DNA from: Streptomyces sp. NBC_00287
GTDB lineage: Bacteria; Actinomycetota; Actinomycetes; Streptomycetales; Streptomycetaceae
Reading direction: 5' to 3'
NCBI RefSeq assembly: GCF_036173105.1
Contig: NZ_CP108053.1
Location: 1,612,001 to 1,676,000 of the forward strand
Length of the DNA: 64,000 nt
Shown piece after piece: positions 1 through 8,972 of this stretch. A program made the position numbers and the translations under genes. Under the pieces are notes generated by a model. It saw only the letters and a list, made by a program, of their open reading frames with translations, was not told the DNA's origin and ran no database searches. Positions within the stretch are counted from its first letter, which is position 1; every line of letters begins with the position of its first letter.

Positions 1-1217
1 TCGTGCAGCCAGCGGAAGCCGTCGGGCGGCAGGGGTGAACCGGTGGTGGCGACGCACTGCACCTTCGAGAGGTCGAAGTCGCGTCCCGGGTGCACGTCCG
101 CTTTGCGGCAGGCCATGACGTACGCGGCGGAGGTGCCGTAGAGGGTGGCTCCGGTTCGTTCTGCCACGCGCCACTGGGCGCCGGTGTCCGGGTACCCGGG
201 GCTGCCGTCGTAGAGGACGATCGTGGTGCCGGTGAGGAGGCCGGAGACGAGGAAGTTCCACATCATCCAGCCGGTCGAGGTGTACCAGAAGAAGGTGTCG
301 TCCGGGCCGAGATCGTTGTGCAGGCCGAGCTGTTTGAGGTGCTCGACGAGGATGCCGCCCTGGGACTGGACGATGGCCTTGGGCAGGCCGGTGGTGCCGG
401 AGGAGTAGAGCACCCACAGGGGGTGGTCGAAGGGCACCTGCTCGAAGACGGGTTCGGTGTCGGCGCCGGTGAGGGCCGACCATTCCAGGGCGCCGTCGCG
501 GGCCTCGGTGCCGAGGAGCGGGATGTGGACGACGGCGCGCAGGGTGGGCAGTTCGCGGCGCAGTTCGGCGACGGTGTCGCGGCGGTCGTGTTGCTTGCCG
601 CCGTAGCGGTAGCCGTCGACGGTGAACAGGACGACCGGTTCGACCTGCTGGAAGCGGTCGAGGACGCTGCGGGCGCCGAAGTCGGGCGCGCAGGAGGTCC
701 ATACGCCGCCCACGGCGGCCGTGGCGAGGAGGGCGACGACGGCCTGGGGGATGTTCGGCAGGTAGCCGCTGACGCGGTCTCCGGGGCGTACGCCGAGGGC
801 GCGCAGTTCGGCGGCGAGGGAGCCGACCTGGCGGGTCAGCTCGGACCAGGTCACCGGGGTCGGTTCGTGGGTCTCGTCGACGTGGAGGAGTGCGGGTTCG
901 TCGGCGCGGGTCGCGGCGGCCCGGAGGGCGTGCTCGGCGTAGTTCAGGGTGGTACCGGGGAACCACTGGGCGCCGGGCATCGCGCGGCTGCCCAGCACAC
1001 GCGCGTAGGGCGTCGAGAACCGTACGTCGAACCACTCGGTCACGGCTTGCCAGAAGGTGTCCAGCTCCTCGACGGACCAGCGGTGCAGTGCCGCGTAGCC
1101 GCCCTCGGCCGGGGCTCCGTGGCGTTCTGCCGCCCAGGCCTGGAACTTCGTGACCTGTGCGTGGGCGATGCGTTCCGGATCCGGCTGCCAGAGCGGCTCG
1201 GGGTTCAGGGTCGACAT
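1..1217 (-). CDS. acsA: Acetoacetyl-CoA synthetase (3' part off the left edge)
   Basis: Acyl-activating AMP-forming ligase that converts acetoacetate, ATP and CoA to acetoacetyl-CoA in the cytoplasm. The reading frame starts at ATG 1217-1215 (MSTLNPEPLWQPDPERI) and stays open to base 1, so about 405 N-terminal residues are visible of a family that is usually about 650. The N-terminal block has the ACAS_N look (FQAWAAERHG, WFPGTTLNYAEHAL). The AMP-binding P-loop SSGTTGLPKAIVQSQGG is at about residues 270-286, followed by WYTSTGWMMWN, which is typical of acetoacetyl-CoA rather than acetyl-CoA synthetases. It is divergent from the GH31 gene, with 213 bp between them as a shared promoter region. 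The C-terminal lysine domain is outside the window. Confidence 0.9.
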   Translation of the reverse strand, partial: MSTLNPEPLWQPDPERIAHAQVTKFQAWAAERHGAPAEGGYAALHRWSVEELDTFWQAVTEWFDVRFSTPYARVLGSRAMPGAQWFPGTTLNYAEHALRAAATRADEPALLHVDETHEPTPVTWSELTRQVGSLAAELRALGVRPGDRVSGYLPNIPQAVVALLATAAVGGVWTSCAPDFGARSVLDRFQQVEPVVLFTVDGYRYGGKQHDRRDTVAELRRELPTLRAVVHIPLLGTEARDGALEWSALTGADTEPVFEQVPFDHPLWVLYSSGTTGLPKAIVQSQGGILVEHLKQLGLHNDLGPDDTFFWYTSTGWMMWNFLVSGLLTGTTIVLYDGSPGYPDTGAQWRVAERTGATLYGTSAAYVMACRKADVHPGRDFDLSKVQCVATTGSPLPPDGFRWLH

Positions 1218-1430
1218 GGGGCGGCTCCCGGACTGTGCGCGTCGTGTGCGTCGTCCGCGCACGAGCTGGGGTGTGCGCGTGACGCGGCTGATACGGACGA
1301 TGCCATGTGATCGACTCCGGCACCAGGGCGCCCGCCACATAGTCCGTGTCGTGAAGATGTGGTCCCGGCACGGGTGAACGGCAGTTGAACGACACGCACG
1401 CGTGGGGCAGTCAATGGCAGGCTGAGCAGC

Positions 1431-3797
1431 ATGGACGGTCGTGACCTGGTGCGTTCGGTGAAGGTGGTCGGTTCTACGGGGGCGGCCCAGGGGTTGCGTA
1501 CCGTGCGGGCGGCATGGCGCAGGCGGCGCGCGGACGCCGCCGGGCTGCCGCCCAGGGGGGCCGAACGCGCACGCGTGCCCGGTCCCGTGCAGCATGTGGA
1601 GCCCGGCCCTGGCGGTGGCGTCCTGCGGTTCAGCCGGACTCTGCTGCGCATCACGGTGACGGTCAACGGTGCCGTGTTCTGGGGCTGGGACGGGGCGGAG
1701 GCCGAGCCGTCGTACGCGCTGGCCGGCCGTTGCCCGGAGCCGGATCCCCGGGCCGTGCTGGAGCCGGACAAGGACGGCGGCTGGCGGGTGGTGGCAGAGC
1801 GGGTGACGGTCGTGGTGTCGCGGCACGGTGCCGTCGAGGTGCGTACGCCAGGTGGCGTCACCCTGCGCCGGGATCTGCCGCCGCGGTGGTGGGAGCCGGT
1901 GGAGGGCGGGCAGGCGCGCTGGATGCAGCGGTCGGAAGTGGCCGCGGACGCGCGGTTCTTCGGGCTCGGCGGGCGGCCGTCGGGGCCCCGGCTGCGGGAC
2001 GGCACGTATCACCTGTGGAACACCGACCCCGGTCGTGCCTTCGGGCCGGACGACGATCCGCTGTACATCACGATGCCGGTGCAGATGGTGGTGGCCGACG
2101 CGGCAACGCATCTGGTGTTCCACGACACCTCATGGGACGGCACCGTGACGTTGCGGGAGGGCGAGGAGGGCGCCGGTTCCGGGCACGACCGGGCGGGGAC
2201 GTGCGAGGTGCGGATGGACGGCGGGCCGCTGCGCTGCTGGGTCATGGTGGGCACGCCCGCGCGCGTACTGCTCACCTGGGCCTCGCTCACCGGAGCACCG
2301 ACTGTGCCGCCCGCGTGGGCGCTCGGGCACCATCACGCGCGGTGGGGTTTCGGCAGCGAGCAGGAAGTGCGGCGGATCGTTTCGGGATACCTGGAGCGCG
2401 GGCTGCCGCTGGACGCGGTCCATCTGGACATCGACCACTACGACGGCCATCAGGTCTTCACCGTCGACCACGATCGCTTCCCCAAACTGCCCCAGCTCGC
2501 CGAGGAGCTGCGACGGGACGGGGTCCGGCTGGTGTCGATCGTCGATCCGGCGGTCAAAGCCGCTCCCGGGAACGCGGTGTACGACAGCGGGTCGGCAGTG
2601 GACGCGTTTGTGCGGGACGCCTCCGGTCGGCTCGTGGAGGGGGTCGTCTGGCCGGGGGAAGCGGTGTTCCCGGACTTCACGCACGCGCGCGTGCGTGAGT
2701 GGTGGGGCGCGCTCTACGAGGAGCGGCTGGCGCAGGGCTTCGCGGGCTTCTGGCACGACATGAACGAACCCACCTCGTTCACCGCGTTCGGGGAGTCGAC
2801 GTTGCCGCGTTCTGCCCGGCACTCCCTGGAGGGGCGGGGCGGCGACCACCGCGAGGCGCACAACGTCTACGCGCTGTGCATGGCCAGGGCAGCGTACGAG
2901 GGGCTGCGTGAACTGGCGCCGCAGGAGCGGCCCTTTGTCTTCTCCCGCTCCGGGTGGGCCGGTCTCCAGCGCTACGGCGGGACGTGGTCGGGTGATGTGG
3001 CGACGGGGTGGCCGGGACTACGGGCCTCATTGTCCCTGGTGATGGGGCTCGGGGTGTGCGGGGTGCCGTACTCGGGGCCGGACGTGGGCGGTTTCGACGG
3101 GAGCCCGTCTCCCGAGCTGTATCTGCGGTGGTTCCAATTGGCCGCGTATCTGCCGCTGTTCCGTACGCACGCGAGTCTGCGGGCGGGGCGCAGAGAGCCG
3201 TGGGAGTTCGGTCTTGAGGTGTTGGAGCACACGCGCGTGGCGCTGTTGGAACGCCGGCGGCTGCTGCCGTACTTTCTGACGCTCGCGCATCTGGCTCGGC
3301 GTGCCGGGGCGCCCTATGTGCGGCCGGTCTGGTGGGGCGCCCCCGAGGACCGGGCGCTGCGTGACTGTGAGGATGCCTTCCTGCTGGGTGACTGTCTGCT
3401 GGTGGCTCCGGTCCTCGATCCGGGCGCGGACCGGCGTGCGGTGCAGCTGCCGCGGGGGCGGTGGTACGACACGGTGACGGAGCGGGTGTACGAGGGGCCG
3501 GGGCAGGTGCTGGTCGACGCGCCGCTGTCCCGTATCCCGGTGCTCGCGCGCGCGGGTGCCGTCGTGCCCGTGCGCGGGGAGGACGGCGGACTGGAGCTGG
3601 AGGTGTGGGCACCGGCCCGGGGCAGGACCGGCGGCGGGCTGGTCGTGCCGGATGCGGGCGACGGCTGGGCCGAACCGGAGGTCGAACGGTACGTCGCCCG
3701 CTGGGAGGGCCGACAGGTGGTCGTGGAGCGGGACGGTGAGGGCGGCGTCACCGAGCCGCCCTACCCGGTACGGGTGCGAGGGCTCTCGCCGGCCTGA
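1431..3797 (+). CDS. Glycoside hydrolase family 31 alpha-glucosidase/alpha-xylosidase-like
   Basis: A 788-residue retaining alpha-glycosidase of family GH31. The family signature FWHDMNEPTSF gives the nucleophile Asp at about residue 443, and TWSGDVATGW gives the acid/base Asp at about residue 522. The sequence also shows HHARWGFGSEQEV, DIDHYDG and GVPYSGPDVGGF, all typical of the (beta/alpha)8 barrel, followed by C-terminal beta domains. I see no signal peptide, so it probably acts inside the cell on imported oligosaccharides or glycogen/trehalose-derived sugars; the substrate cannot be read from sequence. The ATG at 1431 is the first good start. It converges on the NUDIX gene with only two bases between the stop codons. 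Confidence 0.9.
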   Translation: MDGRDLVRSVKVVGSTGAAQGLRTVRAAWRRRRADAAGLPPRGAERARVPGPVQHVEPGPGGGVLRFSRTLLRITVTVNGAVFWGWDGAEAEPSYALAGRCPEPDPRAVLEPDKDGGWRVVAERVTVVVSRHGAVEVRTPGGVTLRRDLPPRWWEPVEGGQARWMQRSEVAADARFFGLGGRPSGPRLRDGTYHLWNTDPGRAFGPDDDPLYITMPVQMVVADAATHLVFHDTSWDGTVTLREGEEGAGSGHDRAGTCEVRMDGGPLRCWVMVGTPARVLLTWASLTGAPTVPPAWALGHHHARWGFGSEQEVRRIVSGYLERGLPLDAVHLDIDHYDGHQVFTVDHDRFPKLPQLAEELRRDGVRLVSIVDPAVKAAPGNAVYDSGSAVDAFVRDASGRLVEGVVWPGEAVFPDFTHARVREWWGALYEERLAQGFAGFWHDMNEPTSFTAFGESTLPRSARHSLEGRGGDHREAHNVYALCMARAAYEGLRELAPQERPFVFSRSGWAGLQRYGGTWSGDVATGWPGLRASLSLVMGLGVCGVPYSGPDVGGFDGSPSPELYLRWFQLAAYLPLFRTHASLRAGRREPWEFGLEVLEHTRVALLERRRLLPYFLTLAHLARRAGAPYVRPVWWGAPEDRALRDCEDAFLLGDCLLVAPVLDPGADRRAVQLPRGRWYDTVTERVYEGPGQVLVDAPLSRIPVLARAGAVVPVRGEDGGLELEVWAPARGRTGGGLVVPDAGDGWAEPEVERYVARWEGRQVVVERDGEGGVTEPPYPVRVRGLSPA

Positions 3798-3799
3798 GG

Positions 3800-4336
3800 T
3801 CAGATGTAGCGGCCCTCGAACCAGGCCCGCACGGCCACGGTGTGCAGGGGGAAAGCGAGTTCCTCGGGGCGGCGCAGGAGGTGCCAGCCCTCCGTCTCGT
3901 CCGTCTCGGCGGACGCCGGGAGGTTGTCGGCCGGCCGCTCCGGGAGGACCCCGAAGAGCAGCAGATGGCCGTCGGGCGAGCTCATCGCGTCCACCAGCCG
4001 TACGTCCCTGGCGGCGGCGTCGATGCCGGTCTCTTCCTTGAGTTCGCGGACCAGGGCCTGCCGCCAGTCCTCCCGGTCGTCGATGTAACCGCCGGGCAGA
4101 GCGATACCCCCGCGCGCGGGAGCGACGGTGCGGGTGATGACGACCAGGGCGGTGCCCTGCGTGTCGTACACGGGCTGGAGGGCGACGGCGACCGGCAGAG
4201 GATTGCGGTAGGCCACCGTGCCGCAGACCGGGCAGGTGCGGGGCCAGCCGATGACGCCCTCTCCATAGGACGCTCCGCAGCTCGAACAGTGGGAGCCGGG
4301 CGCGGAGTTGGGGTTGGAGTGTTGAGTTTCGGACAC
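3800..4336 (-). CDS. Zinc-ribbon NUDIX hydrolase
   Basis: A 178-residue NUDIX pyrophosphohydrolase. An N-terminal zinc ribbon (Cys17, Cys20, Cys35, Cys38) precedes a complete NUDIX box at residues 83-105: G, five residues, E, seven residues, then RELKEETGI, which holds the metal-binding glutamates. This arrangement resembles NADH pyrophosphatase-like and ADP-ribose-type NUDIX enzymes; the true substrate is unknown. The GTG start at 4336 is chosen because it gives the full zinc ribbon; the ribosome binding site is weak. It is divergent from the DUF35 gene and convergent with GH31. Confidence 0.9.
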   Translation of the reverse strand: MSETQHSNPNSAPGSHCSSCGASYGEGVIGWPRTCPVCGTVAYRNPLPVAVALQPVYDTQGTALVVITRTVAPARGGIALPGGYIDDREDWRQALVRELKEETGIDAAARDVRLVDAMSSPDGHLLLFGVLPERPADNLPASAETDETEGWHLLRRPEELAFPLHTVAVRAWFEGRYI

Positions 4337-4474
4337 GCGGCGGACTGTATCCGATCACCGGACGGACGTCTTCCGGGGGCGGGCGCTCCACAGCAACGCA
4401 GGGAGCGGTGCCCATTCCCGGATGACCGTGGCACACTTCTGACGTTCCGTCAGATCTGTTGCCGGGGAGGGGTT

Positions 4475-4918
4475 TTGTCACGTACACGTACGCCCGTGGT
4501 CGCCGGATGGTTCGCCGGGGACGGAGACGACTTCCGACTTCTCGGAACGCGCTGCTCCGCCTGCACTTCGCTCTTCGTTCCCCGCGAAGACGCACACTGC
4601 CGCAACCCTGGGTGCCCGGGCGGCGACCTGGAGGAAGTCCCGCTGTCCCGGCGGGGCCGCGTCTGGTCGTACACGGACAGCCAATACCGGCCACCGTCAC
4701 CCTATGTGACCGATCCGGAACTTCCGTGGGAGCCGTGCACGTTGATCGCTGTGGAACTGGCCGCCGAGCGCCTGGTGGTGCTGGGGCAGGCGGTTCCCGG
4801 GGTCACCGTCGGCGATCTGACGGTGGGCATGGAGGTGGAGGTCGTGCCGGGCGTGCTCCATGAGGACGCGGAGGCGGTCTGGACGACCTGGCAGTGGCGG
4901 CCGACGAGGGGGCGGTGA
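4475..4918 (+). CDS. DUF35 zinc-ribbon/OB-fold acyl-CoA-binding protein
   Basis: A 147-residue protein with a rubredoxin-like zinc ribbon (RCSACTSLFVPRE ... HCRNPGCPGG, about residues 22-47) followed by an OB-fold. This is the DUF35 family that pairs with thiolase-like proteins: in archaeal acetoacetyl-CoA thiolase complexes and in actinobacterial steroid side-chain aldolases it binds the CoA thioester and channels it. TTG 4475 is chosen as start because GGGGAGGGG lies 2-10 bases upstream; the longer open frame upstream runs antisense to the NUDIX gene. The stop is four bases before the thiolase start, so the two are almost certainly one transcript and one complex. Confidence 0.85.
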   Translation: MSRTRTPVVAGWFAGDGDDFRLLGTRCSACTSLFVPREDAHCRNPGCPGGDLEEVPLSRRGRVWSYTDSQYRPPSPYVTDPELPWEPCTLIAVELAAERLVVLGQAVPGVTVGDLTVGMEVEVVPGVLHEDAEAVWTTWQWRPTRGR

Positions 4919-4922
4919 CGGC

Positions 4923-6113
4923 ATGGCGGAGGATGTGGCGGTGCTCGGTGTGGGGCTGCACCCGTGGGGCAAGTGGGGGCGCGGCTTCGTCGAGTACGGG
5001 ACCGCGGCCGCACGTGCGGCGCTTGCCGACGCGGAGTTGGACTGGCGGGACGTCCAGTCGATCGTCGGTGCGGACACCGTGCGGGGCGGCTATCCGGGGT
5101 ATGTCGCCGGGGCGACGTTCGCGAAAGCGCTCGGCTGGCAAGGCGCCCGGGTCACCAGCGTGTACGCCGCATGCGCGTCCGGGGCGCAGGCCATCGGTGC
5201 CGCGCGGGCGCAGATCCTTGCGGGGCTCGCGGACACGGTGCTCGTGGTGGGAGCCGACGCCGCCCCCAAGGGCTTCTTCCGGCCGGCGGGAGGGGACCGG
5301 CCCGACGATCCGGACTGGCTCCGCTTCCGGGTCCTCGGGGCGACGAATCCGACGTACTTCGGGCTGTACGCGCGTCGGCGCATGGCCCTGCACGGGGACA
5401 CGCCCGAGGACTTCGCACAGGTCAAGGTGAAGAACTCCGCCATGGGGGCGCTGAATCCGTACGCGCGCTATCGCAAGCGGGTCACGGCGGAGGAGGTGGC
5501 CGCCTCCGCGGTGGTCGCCGATCCGCTGCGGCTGTTGGACATCTGCGCGACCTCGGACGGCGGGGCGGCGCTGGTGCTGTCCAGCATGGAGTTCGCGCGC
5601 CTGCACGGCGTGGCGGAGCCGGTGCGGATCCGCGCGGTGTCCACGGTGACCCCGCGCTACCCCAACACCGTGCTCGACCTGCCGGACATCGCGACGGACT
5701 CGGCCGTCGCGGTGGAGCCGGGTGCGGAGTCCTTCCGGGCGTCGATCGCCACCGCCGCCTACGAGGAGGCCGGCATTGGACCCCAGGATCTCTCCCTCGC
5801 GGAGGTCTACGACCTGTCGACCGCGCTGGAGTTGCAGTGGTACGAGGATCTGGGGCTGTGCGCCGAGGGCGAGGGCGCGAAATTGCTGCGGGAGGGCGCG
5901 ACCGGCCCGGGCGGTCGCATACCCGTGAACACCAGCGGCGGGCTGGCCTCTTTCGGCGAGGCCGTACCCGCCCAGGCAGTCGCCCAAGTGTGTGAGCTGA
6001 CGTGGCAGTTGAGGGGCGCTGCGGGCGAGCGGCAGGTCGCTGGCCCGCGCGTGGGCCTCTCGGCGAACCAAGGGTTGTTCGGGCACGGCTCGGCAGTGAT
6101 CGTCGTGCGTTGA
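4923..6113 (+). CDS. Thiolase/SCP-x-type lipid-transfer protein
   Basis: A 396-residue thiolase-fold protein. The nucleophilic Cys lies in VYAACASGAQAIGAAR at residue 84. The C-terminal part has NTSGGLASFGEAVPAQAVAQ and LFGHGSAVIVV, as in the non-condensing or SCP-x-like thiolases (annotated lipid-transfer protein or acetyl-CoA acetyltransferase). With the DUF35 partner directly upstream it fits either an acetoacetyl-CoA-forming thiolase complex or an Ltp2-like retro-aldolase. The acsA gene nearby makes acetoacetyl-CoA metabolism plausible but does not prove it. The start is ATG 4923 preceded by GGGGGCGG; an in-frame upstream start at 4860 would overlap the DUF35 gene and reads as non-protein. 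Confidence 0.85.
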   Translation: MAEDVAVLGVGLHPWGKWGRGFVEYGTAAARAALADAELDWRDVQSIVGADTVRGGYPGYVAGATFAKALGWQGARVTSVYAACASGAQAIGAARAQILAGLADTVLVVGADAAPKGFFRPAGGDRPDDPDWLRFRVLGATNPTYFGLYARRRMALHGDTPEDFAQVKVKNSAMGALNPYARYRKRVTAEEVAASAVVADPLRLLDICATSDGGAALVLSSMEFARLHGVAEPVRIRAVSTVTPRYPNTVLDLPDIATDSAVAVEPGAESFRASIATAAYEEAGIGPQDLSLAEVYDLSTALELQWYEDLGLCAEGEGAKLLREGATGPGGRIPVNTSGGLASFGEAVPAQAVAQVCELTWQLRGAAGERQVAGPRVGLSANQGLFGHGSAVIVVR

Positions 6114-6234
6114 TGCGGGCGGTGCATGAGGGCCGAATGTGGGAGCAGTCCACGCTCTGTGACCATCCCGGAATCCTGCGTGAACGTCTCATGAACTGGG
6201 CTCGGGGGCGTGAAGGGAGCGCGATTATGCTGGC

Positions 6235-7893
6235 GTGCACTCCTGGTCGGATACTCTCCGCTTCGCCTTCCAGCCGGTGGTCAATCTGACGACCGGTGGA
6301 GTGGCAGGGCTGGAGGTTCTTGCCCGTCCGGAGACCGGCGACATCCTGGCCGAAGCCCGACGGGACCCCGAACTCGACAGCGGCCTCGCCGTGTCGGCGG
6401 TCCGGGCGGCGGCCCGCAAGGAGACCCTGCTGCCGCTGCACGTCAACGTCTTCGCCGCCACCCTCGCCGACCTCGGCGGACTGCCCCAACTGGCCGACGC
6501 CGTACGGGAGGCGGGGCGGATGCCCTGGGAGGTGACCCTCGACATCGTCCCGCCGTACACGCACGTGCCTCAGCAGGCGCTGCTGGAGGCGGTGGCGGCG
6601 TTGCGGGAGCAGGGCTTCCGGATCAGTGCGGACGGCGTCGGGGACGGCGACATACCCCTGCGACTGCTCGTCGATCTGGCGCCCGACCTGCTGAAGCTGG
6701 ACGCGTCGACGCTGGCGCGATCGGCGGCGGTGCGCGCGATGCGGACCCTGTGCGATGAGCTGGGTGCGCTGTTGTGCGTGGAGGGTGTCGAGACGGAACT
6801 GCAGTGTGCGGCGGCGGTTTCGGCCGGCGCGCAACTGGCGCAGGGTGAGCTGTTCGCGCCGCCGGCCCGGCTGCCCGCGGCGGACGTATACGTTCCGCCC
6901 CGCCGCCCCGGCGGCGGGACGCCTCAGCGTTCGGGCCCGGCGGTGCGGGAGTTCGTACGGCCCGCCGCACTGCTGCCGGCCACCGCGTCGGCCGGTCAGG
7001 TGCGCACTCTCCTGACCGGATCACCGGACGTGTCAGGGGTACTGCTCGTCGACACGCGCGGGGTGCCCGTCCGCTCGGTGCACCGCTCCCGCTTCTTGCT
7101 GTCCATGTCGGGGCGCTACGGCCATGCCCTGTATGCCGATCGGCCGGCGTTCAAGCTCGGCGATCCGCCCCGGACGGTAGGCGTCGACGCCACCGCCTGG
7201 GAGGTGCTGGACGTCGTGGCGGTCGGCGGCCCGGACCGTACGTCCGACGACGTGGCGGTCGTGGACCGGTACGGGCGGTGTGTCGGCGTCGTACGGCTCG
7301 CGGACCTCGTACGGGCGCTCGCCGAGTCGCGTGTCGAGGAGGCCGCCGGGCTCAACCCGCTGACGCGGCTGCCCGGTTCGGATGCGATCACCGGCGAGGT
7401 GGACCGGCGGATCGCGGACGGGCTGACGTTCGCCCTGAGTTGGCTGGATGTCGACCACTTCAAGCAGGTCAACGACGGCGCGGGATTCGCGGCCGGCAAC
7501 GAGTTGATCCGGGCGGTGGGGCGGACCTTGCAGCATGCGGCGTCCGGCGGCACGCGCGTGGGGCACATCGGTGGCGACGACTTCCTGGTGCTCGCGGATC
7601 CGGAGGGTCTTGATCCGCTGGCCGCCACCGTGCTGGACACTCCCTGGTCGGCGGGCGGACGGCCCGTCACACTGTCCCTGGCCACGATCCTGTGCGTGCC
7701 GGGGAGCGTGACGGACCATCGGCAGGCGGCTGCCTGTCTGGCGCCGCTGAAACAGGCTGCCAAGTCCCTGCGCGGGGCCAGCTGGGTGCTGGGCCGCGCC
7801 GGGCTGCCCGGTCACGAGATCCGGCGCGGCGCCGGAGCCGCGGCCGCGGCCGCGCAGGCGCAGTGGGCGGTCGCGGAGCCGGGCAGGGGCTGA
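6235..7893 (+). CDS. EAL-GGDEF cyclic-di-GMP domain protein (reversed domain order)
   Basis: A 552-residue cytoplasmic protein. Residues about 10-225 form an EAL-like domain: FAFQPVVNLTTGGVAGLEVLARP (EVL in place of EAL), LHVNVF, LLKLDAS, VEGVET. The loop normally reading DDFG is DGVG, so phosphodiesterase activity is doubtful. A middle CBS-like stretch (about 250-370) precedes a GGDEF domain (about 385-530) with DHFKQVND and the signature GGDDF at residues 446-450, an allowed variant of an active site. Such proteins govern development through c-di-GMP in Streptomyces. No membrane segment is seen. The GTG start at 6235 matches the beginning of the EAL fold. It is the last gene of the left-hand plus-strand block. 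Confidence 0.85.
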   Translation: MHSWSDTLRFAFQPVVNLTTGGVAGLEVLARPETGDILAEARRDPELDSGLAVSAVRAAARKETLLPLHVNVFAATLADLGGLPQLADAVREAGRMPWEVTLDIVPPYTHVPQQALLEAVAALREQGFRISADGVGDGDIPLRLLVDLAPDLLKLDASTLARSAAVRAMRTLCDELGALLCVEGVETELQCAAAVSAGAQLAQGELFAPPARLPAADVYVPPRRPGGGTPQRSGPAVREFVRPAALLPATASAGQVRTLLTGSPDVSGVLLVDTRGVPVRSVHRSRFLLSMSGRYGHALYADRPAFKLGDPPRTVGVDATAWEVLDVVAVGGPDRTSDDVAVVDRYGRCVGVVRLADLVRALAESRVEEAAGLNPLTRLPGSDAITGEVDRRIADGLTFALSWLDVDHFKQVNDGAGFAAGNELIRAVGRTLQHAASGGTRVGHIGGDDFLVLADPEGLDPLAATVLDTPWSAGGRPVTLSLATILCVPGSVTDHRQAAACLAPLKQAAKSLRGASWVLGRAGLPGHEIRRGAGAAAAAAQAQWAVAEPGRG

Positions 7894-8224
7894 ATCCGGG
7901 CCTGTCGGTGTCATGTGCGACCGCACAGACGTCCCGTCAACCGTTGCCGTCCGCGACCTTGACGGCCTTGGGACACCGGTGAACACTTCCGGTGTCAGTC
8001 GACATCGCCGTACATTCACCGCGTACCAGGCACTGCGCCGCGCGGGCTCCGCCTGATCCAGCCACGGCCACTCCCCGGGGGCGATGCGACGACGACGGCA
8101 CGCTCGTCACGGACGCCGGGCGGGGCGCGGGACACTCCCTGCCTTCGGCTGAAGTCGCCGTGGGAAACGCACCCTGCACGGAGGACCGGGGTCGATCATC
8201 CCGGGCCAGGGCCTAGGAGCCGCC
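7894..8224. other. Intergenic region upstream of glpF
   Basis: No credible gene in these 331 bases; the small open frames are arginine- or proline-rich and lack ribosome binding sites. It must hold the end of the EAL-GGDEF transcript and the promoter of glpFK. The only ordered structure I find is the inverted repeat at 7972-7996. An AGGAG precedes the glpF start. Confidence 0.6.
7972..7996. promoter_or_regulatory. 8-bp inverted repeat: operator or weak terminator
   Basis: GACACCGG at 7972-7979 is repeated in inverse as CCGGTGTC at 7989-7996 with a 9-base spacer. There is no T-run after it. It lies 79 bases after the EAL-GGDEF stop and 229 bases before glpF, so it could be a terminator stem or a binding site for a glycerol-responsive regulator; the sequence cannot decide. 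Confidence 0.35.
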
Positions 8225-8950
8225 ATGAGCAACGGAGACATCTTCCTCGGTGAGGTCATCGGAACCGCGATCCTGATCCTCTTCGGCGCCGGAGTCGTCG
8301 CCGCCGTCGTACTGAACTACTCCAAGGCTAAGGACGCGGGCTGGGTCGTCATCGCGTTCGGCTGGGGCTTCGGGGTGTTGGCCGGGGCGTACACGGCCGC
8401 GCCGCTGTCCGGTGGGCATCTGAACCCGGCGGTGACCCTGGGGATCGCCATCGACACCGGGGAATGGGACAAGGTCCATATCTACGTCGCCGGGCAGATG
8501 GTCGGCGCGATCCTCGGCGCGGTGCTGTGCTGGCTGGTCTACTTCGCGCAGTTCCAGGCCAACGCCGAGGAGGACAAGGCGCAACCGACCCTGGGGATCT
8601 TCTCCACCTCGCCCGCGATCCGCAATCCCGTGGCGAACCTCATCACCGAGATCATCGCGACCGTCGGACTGGTGCTGCCGATCCTGGCGTTCGGACTGAC
8701 CGAGGGGCTCGGCGAGTCCGGTACGGCGATCCTGATCGTCTCCTTCCTGGTGGTCGGCATCGGTCTGTCGCTCGGCGGTCCCACCGGATACGCCATCAAC
8801 CCTGCCCGCGACCTGGGCCCGCGGTTGACACACGCCGTCCTGCCGATCCCCAACAAGGGCACCTCGGACTGGGGTTACGCGTGGATCCCGGTGGTGGGAC
8901 CGCTGATCGGCGGGGCGCTGTCCGGGCTCATCTTCAACGCAGCCTTCTGA
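8225..8950 (+). CDS. glpF: Glycerol uptake facilitator (MIP/aquaglyceroporin)
   Basis: A 241-residue six-helix membrane channel of the MIP family that lets glycerol diffuse into the cell. Both half-helix motifs are present: [11 protein letters not shown] (Asn67-Pro68-Ala69) and [13 protein letters not shown] (Asn192-Pro193-Ala194). The Asp after the second NPAR is the glycerol-facilitator signature, as opposed to strict water channels. AGGAGCCGCC precedes the ATG. The glycerol kinase follows after 22 bases, so uptake and trapping by phosphorylation are co-expressed. No glpD or GylR-type regulator is adjacent, unlike the main gyl operon of S. coelicolor, so this may be a second glycerol locus. 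Confidence 0.95.
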   Translation: MSNGDIFLGEVIGTAILILFGAGVVAAVVLNYSKAKDAGWVVIAFGWGFGVLAGAYTAAPLSGGHLNPAVTLGIAIDTGEWDKVHIYVAGQMVGAILGAVLCWLVYFAQFQANAEEDKAQPTLGIFSTSPAIRNPVANLITEIIATVGLVLPILAFGLTEGLGESGTAILIVSFLVVGIGLSLGGPTGYAINPARDLGPRLTHAVLPIPNKGTSDWGYAWIPVVGPLIGGALSGLIFNAAF

Positions 8951-8972
8951 AGGAACCGACGAAGGGGACGTC

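Noticed and set aside
90..1310. Long plus-strand open frame of 406 codons
   Set aside because: Antisense to the acetoacetyl-CoA synthetase gene, whose minus-strand frame has clear motifs; the plus-strand protein has no family likeness.
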